Shown piece after piece: positions 8,167 through 16,647 of a stretch of 64,000 nucleotides of DNA. Position 1 is the first letter of the stretch, and each line of letters begins with the position of its first letter. Position numbers and translations under genes: made by a program. This DNA is from an uncultured Paracoccaceae bacterium (lineage in GTDB: Bacteria > Pseudomonadota > Alphaproteobacteria > Rhodobacterales > Rhodobacteraceae), in assembly GCA_947503775.1 (NCBI GenBank), contig CANNFE010000001.1, forward strand, positions 124,001 through 188,000, in the 5' to 3' direction. The notes below the pieces were generated by a model. That model did not search any database. It had not been told where the DNA came from and saw only the letters and a list, made by a program, of their open reading frames with translations.

Positions 8167-8920
8167 TGCCTCGGGCGATACCACCCTTAACCCAGTCGAC
8201 CGTATCCTGGGCGCCATGGACGAGACCGGCTTCTGCGTCGTTCCGGACGTCCTGTCGCGCGACGAAGCAATGGCGCTCGCCAGTATCGTGCTGACGCTGC
8301 AACAGGGCGAGGCGCGCGAGGACGTTGCCAAGCTGGGCCATGCACGGGTGTTGCACCTGCTCACCAAGCATCCGGTTTTTGTCCAACTGCTGACCCACCC
8401 CATCGCGATGGCGGTGAACGAGCGGTATCTGGGCTCCGACTTCGTCTGTTCAACCTTTTCCAGCAACTGCGCGTTGCCGGGCAAAGATCTGACCTATTGG
8501 CACTGCGATCATCCCTACTGGACGATCGCCGCACCCTACCAGGTCGATCCACCGCTGACCGCGCATGTGATCTGGTGCCTGACCGACATGTCGGAAGAAA
8601 CGGGGGGAACCAAATTCGTTCCGGGCTCGCATCGGCGCCCCTATCTGCCCAAGCACGAGGCCGATCATGATTTCGAAGGCGTGACGCCCAACGCGCCGGC
8701 CGGCTCGCTGATCTTTGCCCATGGCGCGTGCTGGCACAGTGCCGGACGCAACGACAGCGCGGACCCACGAATCGGTATATTTGTCCGCTACGCGCGCAGT
8801 TTTCTGATCCCGCAAGAAGACATGCGCCTGCAGCTTCCGGCAATCGACAACCCCGCTGACGTTGTCCGGCGCCTGTTGGGCGCCGACCAATACGTGCCGC
8901 AACGCAGCTATCCCTATTGA
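8159..8920 (+). CDS. Phytanoyl-CoA dioxygenase (PhyH) family oxygenase
   Basis: A 253-residue PhyH-type Fe(II)/2OG oxygenase. Seen: ETGFCVVPDVLSRDEA near the N-terminus (family hallmark), WHCDHPYW with His115 and Asp117, FVPGSHRRP, and the distal ligand His193 in ACWHSAGRN, then a basic residue for 2-oxoglutarate. It overlaps the preceding oxygenase by 8 nt. PhyH enzymes hydroxylate or halogenate small molecules and some natural-product intermediates. Here a peptide-tailoring role is inferred from the operon. It is the third iron oxygenase in the locus. Confidence 0.86.
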   Translation: MPDASGDTTLNPVDRILGAMDETGFCVVPDVLSRDEAMALASIVLTLQQGEAREDVAKLGHARVLHLLTKHPVFVQLLTHPIAMAVNERYLGSDFVCSTFSSNCALPGKDLTYWHCDHPYWTIAAPYQVDPPLTAHVIWCLTDMSEETGGTKFVPGSHRRPYLPKHEADHDFEGVTPNAPAGSLIFAHGACWHSAGRNDSADPRIGIFVRYARSFLIPQEDMRLQLPAIDNPADVVRRLLGADQYVPQRSYPY

Positions 8921-8955
8921 TGCCAGGATAGCCGCTATCTGAACAGGAGCCCGAA

Positions 8956-10470
8956 ATGACCCTCAGTATCCGAGACCAGATTCGCCAAGCCCACAGTCTG
9001 CGAGCGGGCGCCTCGGCGCCAGAGTTTCCGATGTTCGGCAGCCCCGAAGTCGCGGCCTATGGTGCCCTTGATCTCGAGGACCCTGCATCTCCCAAGGCAC
9101 CGGTAGAGGATGATGCCCCTCCGATCCTGCACCGCAAGACCGCCGACGGCAAACGTGATGTCTTCGAGCTTGAACGCTCGGAACCACTGCCGTTGATCGC
9201 TGGACTGCGCCACCATCCGGTTGACGACGCCCACCTGTGGCTGGGCGTCGAGGAAGGCAAGCTGATCGTCGCCGACGATACCGATCACCTTGTCATGCGG
9301 GCGCTGGTTTCGGGTCATCCGCCGGTTGTTGCCGCTTTGGCATTGGCCGACACACAGGGCCTGGACGCAGCCGACGCCTGGGTAGTGACCCTGAAATTCG
9401 TGGCACGGCTGGCCGCCGCAGGGTTCGTTCGGGGCATCCGGGGGTACTATGCCGTCAAGCCAGTCCGCCCGCATCGCTTTGCCCGGCTACATCTGACCAA
9501 CCGGTGCCAGCTGGAATGCATTCACTGCTATACGAGTTCCGGACCGAACGTGGACAGTGCCGGAGAACTGACGCCCGAGCGTTGGATTTCGCTGGTCGAT
9601 GCCTTCGCAGACAACGGTGGCGAAAAAATCCTGTTCACCGGGGGCGAGGCGCTGGTCTACCGCGGAGCCATCGACATCATGCGCCGGGCCAAGGAACGAG
9701 GGCTCGAAGTGACCCTGTTTTCCAACGGCATCCTTATCAAGCGTCATCTGAAGGATCTGAAGGACGTAGCTGATATCGTGCAGATCAGCCTCGACGGGCC
9801 TGGCCCGGAAAGCCACGACCGGGTCCGCGGCCGCAATTCGTTCCAAAAGGCGATCGAAGCGATCGACCTGTTGCTTGACGACGGCATCGAAACCCGTGTT
9901 TCGACCACAATAATGACCGACAACTGGCCGGCGATCCGCGACGATTTCCCGAAGCTGATCGACCGCTTCAAAGACACCAGACTCGGCTTTCGGGTCAGCT
10001 ATGGCACCATGCCGCACGGCCGCGGCACCAAGCTCGAGCATGCGTTGGACGAGACTGAAGTGCGGGCCTTTGTCGACACCCTGCTGAGCCGGGTCAAGAC
10101 CAGCGAAAACCGCGATGGCGGGCGCAACGTCGTGCAAAAGATCGTCGGCTGCGGCTACGCCGAACAACTTGTCGTGGCGCCGGACGGCGTGATCTATCCT
10201 TGCCACCTCATGTCGGGGGCCCTGGGACACGTGGACCAGATGCCACTGCCGGACATCACGCATTACCTGAAGCGGACGGCTGAGGCGTTCAGCGTGGACC
10301 ACCGCAAGGGATGCGGCACTTGCGATCTGCGCAATCTCTGTGGCGGGTCGTGCCGCGTGGAGGACGAGAAACACACTGGCAGCCGACTGATCACCACCTG
10401 CACGCCGGAGGACAAGATACGGAAGAAACGCTTCCTCGTTCGCCGCTACCGGCCCGTTCCCGCGGATTGA
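8956..10470 (+). CDS. Radical SAM/SPASM peptide-modifying enzyme with N-terminal recognition domain
   Basis: 504 residues. Seen: Cx3Cx2C at Cys184, Cys188 and Cys191 (TNRCQLECIHC), binding the SAM-cleaving [4Fe-4S] cluster; FTGGEALVY, the GGE motif; a SPASM region with Cys near 395 and 412 and then CGTCDLRNLCGGSC and a further Cys near 482 for auxiliary clusters. Residues ~75-165 look like a winged-helix, PqqD-like RiPP recognition element. SPASM enzymes make thioether, C-C or epimer modifications in peptides. It sits 35 nt after the PhyH gene. Gene 3' end is 3 nt from the next start. Confidence 0.9.
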   Translation: MTLSIRDQIRQAHSLRAGASAPEFPMFGSPEVAAYGALDLEDPASPKAPVEDDAPPILHRKTADGKRDVFELERSEPLPLIAGLRHHPVDDAHLWLGVEEGKLIVADDTDHLVMRALVSGHPPVVAALALADTQGLDAADAWVVTLKFVARLAAAGFVRGIRGYYAVKPVRPHRFARLHLTNRCQLECIHCYTSSGPNVDSAGELTPERWISLVDAFADNGGEKILFTGGEALVYRGAIDIMRRAKERGLEVTLFSNGILIKRHLKDLKDVADIVQISLDGPGPESHDRVRGRNSFQKAIEAIDLLLDDGIETRVSTTIMTDNWPAIRDDFPKLIDRFKDTRLGFRVSYGTMPHGRGTKLEHALDETEVRAFVDTLLSRVKTSENRDGGRNVVQKIVGCGYAEQLVVAPDGVIYPCHLMSGALGHVDQMPLPDITHYLKRTAEAFSVDHRKGCGTCDLRNLCGGSCRVEDEKHTGSRLITTCTPEDKIRKKRFLVRRYRPVPAD

Positions 10471-10473
10471 CCC

Positions 10474-11664
10474 GTGGCTCAACCTGGCATCCTGCGCACT
10501 CTGATCGGCGGCGACGATCCCGCGCAATTTCTGGCGGGGGACTGGGGACGCTCCGTGGGGTACTGGCCCGGCGCGCTGGCGGGCCGTACCGACCTGCTCT
10601 TGTCACTCGAGGAGTTTGAGGCGGTACTTGCAGGGTTCAACCGCGCGCATGAGGGCTGGTTGCATTTCGCCGACCAGGGTCTGCGCGCTATTCCGCAGGA
10701 TTTCGTCTGCAGCGACGGAATGCTTGACATGCGCCGGCTTGCCGAAGCCTTCACTCAAGGCCAGACTCTGTATCTGACCAAGGCCGAACGCGCACTGCCC
10801 CGTCTCGGCGGGTTGTGTGCGGCGTTGTCCGCCGATCTCGCGGATCATGGCGTGGCGCTGCGCCAAGGGATCAATGGGCATGTCTTCCTAACACCCAGCG
10901 GGTCCCAGGGCTTTGCGCCCCACCGCGATGCCCACGCCAGCTTTGTCATGCAGTGCGAAGGCGAAAAGCGCTGGAAAGTCTACACTCCGCGAGACAGCGG
11001 ACCGCGAGCGCACCGTCCGGGTGCCACAAGTCCCGAGGTTCTGGCCCGTCACGAGTTGTTCGACGTGACCTTGCGTGCCGGCGACGTCCTTTACATGCCG
11101 GATTGGTGGCCACACGAGGCGATGGCCGCAGATCAGCATTCCTTGCACGTGACCATTCGGCTGTTCCCGCTGCGCTGGACCGATCTGGTACAGGCCCTCG
11201 TCGACCGGATTGATACGCTCGCGGCGGTGGTGCCAATCGGTACGGACCCCGCGACGGCTGCAAAGCTGCTCTGCAAACAGCTGGGCGCCGCTGACACACA
11301 GCAGGCTCTAACCGACCTGCTGCCGCGCTCCTGGTCCGAGATCAGCGCCTCGCCTGTGCAGGAGCGAACGAGCGCTGCGCTACGGGAATCCGTAGCAGCA
11401 GCGAAGCTGGAGCTCGCCACGCCGCTGGTTCGGGTCGGGCATCTATCTTGCGAGGTACGGCAGACCGACGACGCAGCGGTGTTGTCGTTCGGAGGCATCA
11501 CGGTGCGTGGCCCGCTCCCCTTTGGCCCGGTATTCCAGTTCGTGGCCGGGCATCCCCGTCTGCGACCTTGTGATCTTCCCGCAATAGATGCGGACTACGA
11601 CCGCCTTGACGTGGCCCGACGACTGGTGCGCGACGGTCTCTTGGTGGCCGAGGCTGCGCCATGA
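10474..11664 (+). CDS. JmjC/cupin-like non-haem Fe(II) oxygenase, copy 2
   Basis: A 396-residue paralogue of the protein at 6273-7532, with the same layout. Seen: ligands His150 and Asp152 in APHRDAH, distal His214 in GDVLYMPDWWPHEA, and a C-terminal wing-like region. The start is GTG at 10474, three bases after the radical SAM stop. It overlaps the TfuA-YcaO ATG by 4 nt. The two copies are clearly diverged, so they may act on different residues, or one may serve as a partner. All three metal ligands are kept in both. Confidence 0.82.
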   Translation: MAQPGILRTLIGGDDPAQFLAGDWGRSVGYWPGALAGRTDLLLSLEEFEAVLAGFNRAHEGWLHFADQGLRAIPQDFVCSDGMLDMRRLAEAFTQGQTLYLTKAERALPRLGGLCAALSADLADHGVALRQGINGHVFLTPSGSQGFAPHRDAHASFVMQCEGEKRWKVYTPRDSGPRAHRPGATSPEVLARHELFDVTLRAGDVLYMPDWWPHEAMAADQHSLHVTIRLFPLRWTDLVQALVDRIDTLAAVVPIGTDPATAAKLLCKQLGAADTQQALTDLLPRSWSEISASPVQERTSAALRESVAAAKLELATPLVRVGHLSCEVRQTDDAAVLSFGGITVRGPLPFGPVFQFVAGHPRLRPCDLPAIDADYDRLDVARRLVRDGLLVAEAAP

Positions 11665-14264
11665 ACATCCCGTTGCGCGCCACCGTGTTTCTTGGCCCGT
11701 CGCTTCCGGCGGACTTGGCGCATGGCATCCTTGACGCCGATTACCGCCCTCCGGTGCGACGCGGCGATCTTGATGCATTTGTGCCGGGGGACGTGGTGGG
11801 CATCATCGACGGTGTCTTCGAACAGAACCTCGCCGTCAGCCCCGAAGAGGTGTACCGGGCGCTCAACCGCGGCATCGTGCTGTTCGGCGGCTCTTCGATG
11901 GGGGCGTTGCGCGCTTCCGAAGTACCCGGTGTGAAAGGTGTCGGCCGCGTGTTCGAATGGTACCGCGACGGACATGTGACCCGTGACGACGAAGTGGCTT
12001 TGCTCTTCGATCCGATGCGGCACCAGGCGATGACTGTCCCCACCGTCAGCGTCCGCTTTGCCGTCGACCGGCTGCGCAGCCTGGGCACGCTGGATGCGAC
12101 CACCGCAGCCGCGCTAATCGCCGCGGCAGAAAGCCTGAACTTCCGAGATCGGACGTATCGCCGGATCCTGCGCGCCGCAGGCCTGGATCAGCGGGCAGAC
12201 GCCAACGACTTGATAGCGATGCTGGCCTCCTATGACATCAAGGCCACCGATGCCCAGGCGGTGCTTGAAGCGATCGACCGGCACATGCAAAGCGGAGCGG
12301 CCTCTCGCAACACCGGGACCAAGCCCGAACAGGCGTCCGAAGTCCCCGCACCTAACCGGCCCGAGGGGCTCTTGATCTGGGAATCGGGCGACGCACCAAC
12401 GATGGAGATGCTGTACAGGTTTCTTGCCTTCACCGGCGATCTGCCGCATCTGCCCGGGATAGAGGTATCAATCGATGCCGCCGGTATGTCGACCGCCGCA
12501 CAAAGCCGATTTGTGGATACAGCACGTCGGTGGGGCTGGATGTCGGGGGATGAGGCCAGTGTCACACTGGCCGATCTGCATTTGGAAAGTGACCTGATGG
12601 GCGCGGCTTGCGCCGGCGCCGCGCTGGAGACTGAACAGCGAAGGGCGGCCTTTCGCGCGGCGGCCGAGCCCGATATGGCCGCGGCCCTGCGCGCGGCCCT
12701 AGTTGTGGACAACATGGGATTGAAACGTGTTTTGATGCGCTGCGCAGCATTGCCGTGGCTGGCAGCGCGCATCGATACGCCACCAGACGATGCCGATCTG
12801 GCCGAGGCGCGGCAGGCCATTATGCGCCGCCACGCCGTCGCGCGCTTTCACGAGGTGGAGGCAGTTTGGCGTCAAACCGGGCTAAGCGATCAAGACAGCA
12901 AGGAATTGCTAAAGACTCTGGCCCAAGCGCGCCGATATGCCCGCAGAGCAATTGCTGAGATGAGGGGAACAGAACAATCACGTGACATCCCGCCAGAGAC
13001 GCTCGCAGATGAGCTGCCCCCAAGTCCAAAACCTGATGGGGAAATCCGGTTTGCCAATACCGTCGGAGAGGCGGTCTCTATTGCTCGGCGAGTGGCCGAT
13101 ACGATTGGCATCACACGGATCGGAATGATCGGCGAGTTGGGCGATTTGGGCAAGGTCCAAGTGGCGCAGGCCGCCCGCCCCGGCAACGCCTGGTCCTCAA
13201 GCTATGGCAGTGGCAAATCATGCAGCCGCGACGGCGCCATTGTCGGTGCGGTGATGGAGGAATGTGAGAAATGGGCACAGGAACGGTTCGATCCGACTCC
13301 GATTCTCACGGGCAGCTATGCCGCCCTGTCGCTTTTCCACCCATTGGTCGATCCTGCCACAATCGATCTGCCGTATGACAGTGTCTACCATGCCGATCTC
13401 GAACTGGATTGGATCGCAGCCACCGATCTATCGTCGGGGCAGCCCCGGTTCCTGCCGCGCGACTTGCTCGTTCTGGCACGAGTGCCCCATGACATTTGCT
13501 ACAGCGCCCGCGGCGCACGCAAACATCTAGCCACCAACGGACTGGGAGCAGGTTTGTCGCGGGCCGAGGCATTGCTGCACGGCCTGTGCGAATTCGTCGA
13601 ACGGCATGCCCAACGGATCGCCGAGCTCTACCTGAGCAATCCCGGGGGTCTCGGGGTTCAGCCATTCCGGTTTGTCGATGCGCGCGCGGCCGCACCGCAT
13701 CTGCAGCACATCATCGACGGGTTGATCGAGCGCGTTGATGCCATCCGCGTGCTGGACGTTACCTGCGAGATCGCCATACCGACTTACATGGCTGCGATTG
13801 TCCGAAACGGACAGGTGGCACAAGGCTTTGGCGCACACCCCAACCCCGTCGCCGCTCTCGAGGCCGCGCTGCTTGAAGCGGCGCAGACAATCGCGAGTTC
13901 TGTCGCTGGCGGTCGCGAGGATCTGTCGATCCATGCCCGGTCGCTGGGGCGTCATGAACGCCCGCGTCCAGCCGATGCAGCAACCGCGTGGTTCTGGATC
14001 GATCCCGATAGTCCCGAATGGCCGCTACGGCCCGATACCGGATTTGTCAGCACCGATGTGCGTTGCGATCTTGCTTGGTGTCTTGAGGCGGCAAGGCGTG
14101 CCGGCATCCAGGAGGTCTTGGCCGTCGATCTCAGCCACCCAGATATTGCGCCCGTGCAGGTAGTGCGCGTCGTGGTGCCAGGACTAGAAAGCAACAACCC
14201 GTTCTACACCGGCCCACGCGCTCGGCTTGCCCTGCTGCGCGATCTGCTGCCGCGCTGGGTTTAG
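11661..14264 (+). CDS. TfuA-YcaO fusion protein
   Basis: 867 residues. The N-terminus is TfuA-like (VFLGPSLP, IIDGVFEQ, LFGGSSMGALRASE, residues ~5-130), then a helical middle, then YcaO. The ATP-site features are SRDGAIVGAVMEECEKW (~516-537) and NGLGAGLSRAEALLHGLCEF then VERHAQR (~625-650). YcaO enzymes activate peptide backbone amides with ATP to form azolines or, usually with TfuA, thioamides. TfuA and YcaO are more often separate proteins. There is a 4-nt overlap with the preceding gene. Together with core Cys/Ser/Thr, either thioamide or azoline is possible. Confidence 0.88.
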   Translation: MNIPLRATVFLGPSLPADLAHGILDADYRPPVRRGDLDAFVPGDVVGIIDGVFEQNLAVSPEEVYRALNRGIVLFGGSSMGALRASEVPGVKGVGRVFEWYRDGHVTRDDEVALLFDPMRHQAMTVPTVSVRFAVDRLRSLGTLDATTAAALIAAAESLNFRDRTYRRILRAAGLDQRADANDLIAMLASYDIKATDAQAVLEAIDRHMQSGAASRNTGTKPEQASEVPAPNRPEGLLIWESGDAPTMEMLYRFLAFTGDLPHLPGIEVSIDAAGMSTAAQSRFVDTARRWGWMSGDEASVTLADLHLESDLMGAACAGAALETEQRRAAFRAAAEPDMAAALRAALVVDNMGLKRVLMRCAALPWLAARIDTPPDDADLAEARQAIMRRHAVARFHEVEAVWRQTGLSDQDSKELLKTLAQARRYARRAIAEMRGTEQSRDIPPETLADELPPSPKPDGEIRFANTVGEAVSIARRVADTIGITRIGMIGELGDLGKVQVAQAARPGNAWSSSYGSGKSCSRDGAIVGAVMEECEKWAQERFDPTPILTGSYAALSLFHPLVDPATIDLPYDSVYHADLELDWIAATDLSSGQPRFLPRDLLVLARVPHDICYSARGARKHLATNGLGAGLSRAEALLHGLCEFVERHAQRIAELYLSNPGGLGVQPFRFVDARAAAPHLQHIIDGLIERVDAIRVLDVTCEIAIPTYMAAIVRNGQVAQGFGAHPNPVAALEAALLEAAQTIASSVAGGREDLSIHARSLGRHERPRPADAATAWFWIDPDSPEWPLRPDTGFVSTDVRCDLAWCLEAARRAGIQEVLAVDLSHPDIAPVQVVRVVVPGLESNNPFYTGPRARLALLRDLLPRWV

Positions 14265-14273
14265 GAGGGCCAG

Positions 14274-16172
14274 ATGAAGGACACAGTCGAAACTGCCCCG
14301 CGTGCGCAAGTGCTGCTGGTGTCACCACCATGGATGAAAGCTGGATGGCCGTGCTTGGGTATAGCCGCGCTGAAGTCATGCCTTGCGGTGAACGGGGTCG
14401 CGGTCCAATGCAGCCATTTCCATCTCGAAACTGCGGCACGACTGGGGTGGGACAATTATGACAGCCTCGCCGAGGCATGTGGGGCGGGTGAGGCCCTGTT
14501 CGGGGCCTTGATCGACCACGAAGACGCTGCGCGTCTTACCGCCTATGCGGGACGTGAGCTGCGCACCGCCGGGTTCGAGGCGCTGGCGGACTGGGCCGAG
14601 GGGCCGGCCTGTACCGAACTTCAGCAATTGATCGACCGTTGGATCGACGATGTCGGCGCGATCAAGGCACCGATTATCGGCGTTTCGGTCGGCGCAATGC
14701 AGCTCTGTGCCGCGATTTATCTGGTTCAACGCCTCGCGCAGCGCGGTCATTTCGGCGTCCGGGTCCTAGGCGGATCAGGCTTGGTTGGCAGCTGCGGCAC
14801 CGAGGTACTGCGTCGCGTTCCCGAGGTCGACTACGTGGTTCAGGGTGAGGGTGAAGAGAGCTTTTCCCGCCTGGTAAACGCCTTGTTGGAAAAGCCCGGC
14901 CGGGATCTCGCGGTGCCCGGAGTCATAAGCCAGACGGCACCGTATATCGGCCGCGGACCAGGTGTCAATCTGGCGAAAGTTCCAGCTCCTGACCTGTTCG
15001 AGTACTTTGCGACGGCCGCCCGCCTCGGGATCCCCAAGACCGCGCTGAACCTGTCGTTCGAGCATTCGCGCGGTTGCGAATGGGAACATCGCACGCCTGG
15101 CAAGCTGCGGGGCTGCACCTTTTGCGGGCTCTATCGGGGCTCACCCGATTTTCGGCGCAAACCCGTCGATGTCTTGTGCCGCCAGGTGCAGGACAGCGTC
15201 AACAGTTACCGCAACCTGAACGTCGCCTTTGTTGATGCCTATTTGACGGAAGGCAATCGTGACGCGTTACTGGACGCGCTGAACAGCCTGCCAGAAGACA
15301 TTACGTTCTTTTCCGAACTGCGTTGTGACATGTCGCCGGACACCGTGGCGCGTCTGGCGCTACGCGCACGACATGTGCAACTGGGCGTCGAGTCCTTCTC
15401 GACCGAGATACTTCAGAAGATCGGAAAAGGGGTCAGTGGCGCGCATTCGGTTTACAATGTGCGCCTGTGCCAAGAGGCAGGCATTTCCCTTCAATACAAC
15501 CTTATGCATGGGATCCCGGGTGTCACAAAGGCGCAAGTGGACGCGTTGGCGGCGAGCCTGCCCACACTCTTCGGGCTGGTGCCGCCTCAGCCTGCACGTC
15601 TTTATCTTGACCGCAACAGCCTCTTGTACCGCACGCCATCCGACTATGGGATTGACCCGCTCTCGCTGGACGCGATCCGTCACGAATGGCTCGCCCACGC
15701 ACTTGGCGACAACGAAATCAGCCCCGATGTGTCCTTTGCCCCGACTGACGATTTGGCCGAGGCGTGGGATGAACTTGAGGTGTTGGTGCGAACTTGGAAA
15801 GCGCTTTGGCGGCGCACCACGGCCGCCGATATCGCTTCGCCGCTGCTGTGGAGAGCCGGCTCAGAGTGGGCCAGTGTTACGGACCTGCGCGACGGTAAGT
15901 TGCACGCCTATGAGATCGACGGCCTGCTGCACCAGGTGTTTCTAGCCTGCGACGCTGTCGTTACACTGCAAAAGATCGCCCGCCTGCTGCCCAACCACAG
16001 CGCATCCGAGATCGCAATGGCCTTGGCCGAACTTGTAAGCCGAGGTTTGGTTTTCCGCGATGGGCCCCGGTACGTCCGCGTGGCCATCCGCGAATGTCGG
16101 GATGGCACGCTGGCGTCCTCCAGTGCAGCTGTGCGCCAGCGCGCGTTGTACGGCGCTTCGCTAGAGTCTTAG
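14274..16172 (+). CDS. B12-binding-type radical SAM enzyme, RiPP maturation radical SAM protein 1 family
   Basis: 632 residues. The N-terminal third resembles a cobalamin-binding Rossmann domain (VLLVSPPWMKAGWPCLGIA, then a Gly-rich VLGGSGLVGS and VDYVVQGEGEESF). The radical SAM part has SRGC then CTFCGLYRG, with Cys268, Cys281 and Cys284, so the spacing is Cx12Cx2C instead of the family's Cx7Cx2C. The C-terminus has a winged-helix-like tail. The start has AGGAGG upstream. B12-radical SAM enzymes often methylate unactivated carbon. It is the last gene of the locus, and the cobalamin uptake operon is only about 9 kb away. Confidence 0.85.
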   Translation: MKDTVETAPRAQVLLVSPPWMKAGWPCLGIAALKSCLAVNGVAVQCSHFHLETAARLGWDNYDSLAEACGAGEALFGALIDHEDAARLTAYAGRELRTAGFEALADWAEGPACTELQQLIDRWIDDVGAIKAPIIGVSVGAMQLCAAIYLVQRLAQRGHFGVRVLGGSGLVGSCGTEVLRRVPEVDYVVQGEGEESFSRLVNALLEKPGRDLAVPGVISQTAPYIGRGPGVNLAKVPAPDLFEYFATAARLGIPKTALNLSFEHSRGCEWEHRTPGKLRGCTFCGLYRGSPDFRRKPVDVLCRQVQDSVNSYRNLNVAFVDAYLTEGNRDALLDALNSLPEDITFFSELRCDMSPDTVARLALRARHVQLGVESFSTEILQKIGKGVSGAHSVYNVRLCQEAGISLQYNLMHGIPGVTKAQVDALAASLPTLFGLVPPQPARLYLDRNSLLYRTPSDYGIDPLSLDAIRHEWLAHALGDNEISPDVSFAPTDDLAEAWDELEVLVRTWKALWRRTTAADIASPLLWRAGSEWASVTDLRDGKLHAYEIDGLLHQVFLACDAVVTLQKIARLLPNHSASEIAMALAELVSRGLVFRDGPRYVRVAIRECRDGTLASSSAAVRQRALYGASLES

Positions 16173-16226
16173 GCTACGCGACTGCTACGGCTCTGACCTT
16201 TCTTCCAAGCCCTTTACATCTTAACC

Positions 16227-16502
16227 TCATCCGAGACACGCAAGCGCCTGATCCCGCAGCACTGCGTAGCCGCTGAGCATATCAGTGATTGCCGAGCCTT
16301 CCGGCAGTCCGGCCAGTTCCTCGGCCGCCTGCGCCTGAAACTGCCGGCCATACTCGACCACGGGCGGGCATGTCGCGAGCCTGCCATCCTCAGAACGAAC
16401 CGTCGCGCAGCCGGTCAACCAGCTCGTCGCGATCACGAGGACGGCGAGCCGCCGCTTCCAGCATCCGGCGTTGGATTTCATTGGCTTTCTCCGTGGTTTC
16501 AA
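16227..16502 (-). CDS. Putative outer-membrane spanin lipoprotein (Rz1-like)
   Basis: Up to 91 residues with a lipoprotein signal: basic start, hydrophobic LAVLVIATSW, lipobox LTGC, then a short periplasmic part with one more Cys pair. It overlaps the upstream frame (16390-16647) in another register by 113 nt, the layout of Rz/Rz1 spanin genes that fuse the membranes in phage lysis. The start may be the Met at 16481. It is the last gene of the lysis module and converges on the RiPP locus. Confidence 0.6.
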   Translation of the reverse strand: MKPRRKPMKSNAGCWKRRLAVLVIATSWLTGCATVRSEDGRLATCPPVVEYGRQFQAQAAEELAGLPEGSAITDMLSGYAVLRDQALACLG

Positions 16503-16647
16503 GACGTTCGATGAGTCGGCCAGTTCGCCCTCCGGCGCGGCGTAGCGACAGCAGGAACAAGATGATAGCGAGGGCGATCACACCGTAGCGCTGTGCGGCC
16601 CGCGCCAATTGGCTGGTCGCGATCCCACCGAGGAAAGTGGCGATCAT
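16390..16647 (-). CDS. Putative inner-membrane spanin (Rz-like)
   Basis: 85 residues: one membrane helix (GVIALAIILFLLSL, residues ~24-37) followed by a charged helical tail (RLIERLETTEKANEIQRRML) likely to form a coiled coil in the periplasm. It overlaps the lipoprotein frame downstream and the endolysin gene upstream (4 nt). The start at 16647 is chosen because the longer frame would read deep into the endolysin. A small holin is the alternative, but a single helix plus a coil favours a spanin. Confidence 0.55.
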   Translation of the reverse strand: MIATFLGGIATSQLARAAQRYGVIALAIILFLLSLRRAGGRTGRLIERLETTEKANEIQRRMLEAAARRPRDRDELVDRLRDGSF

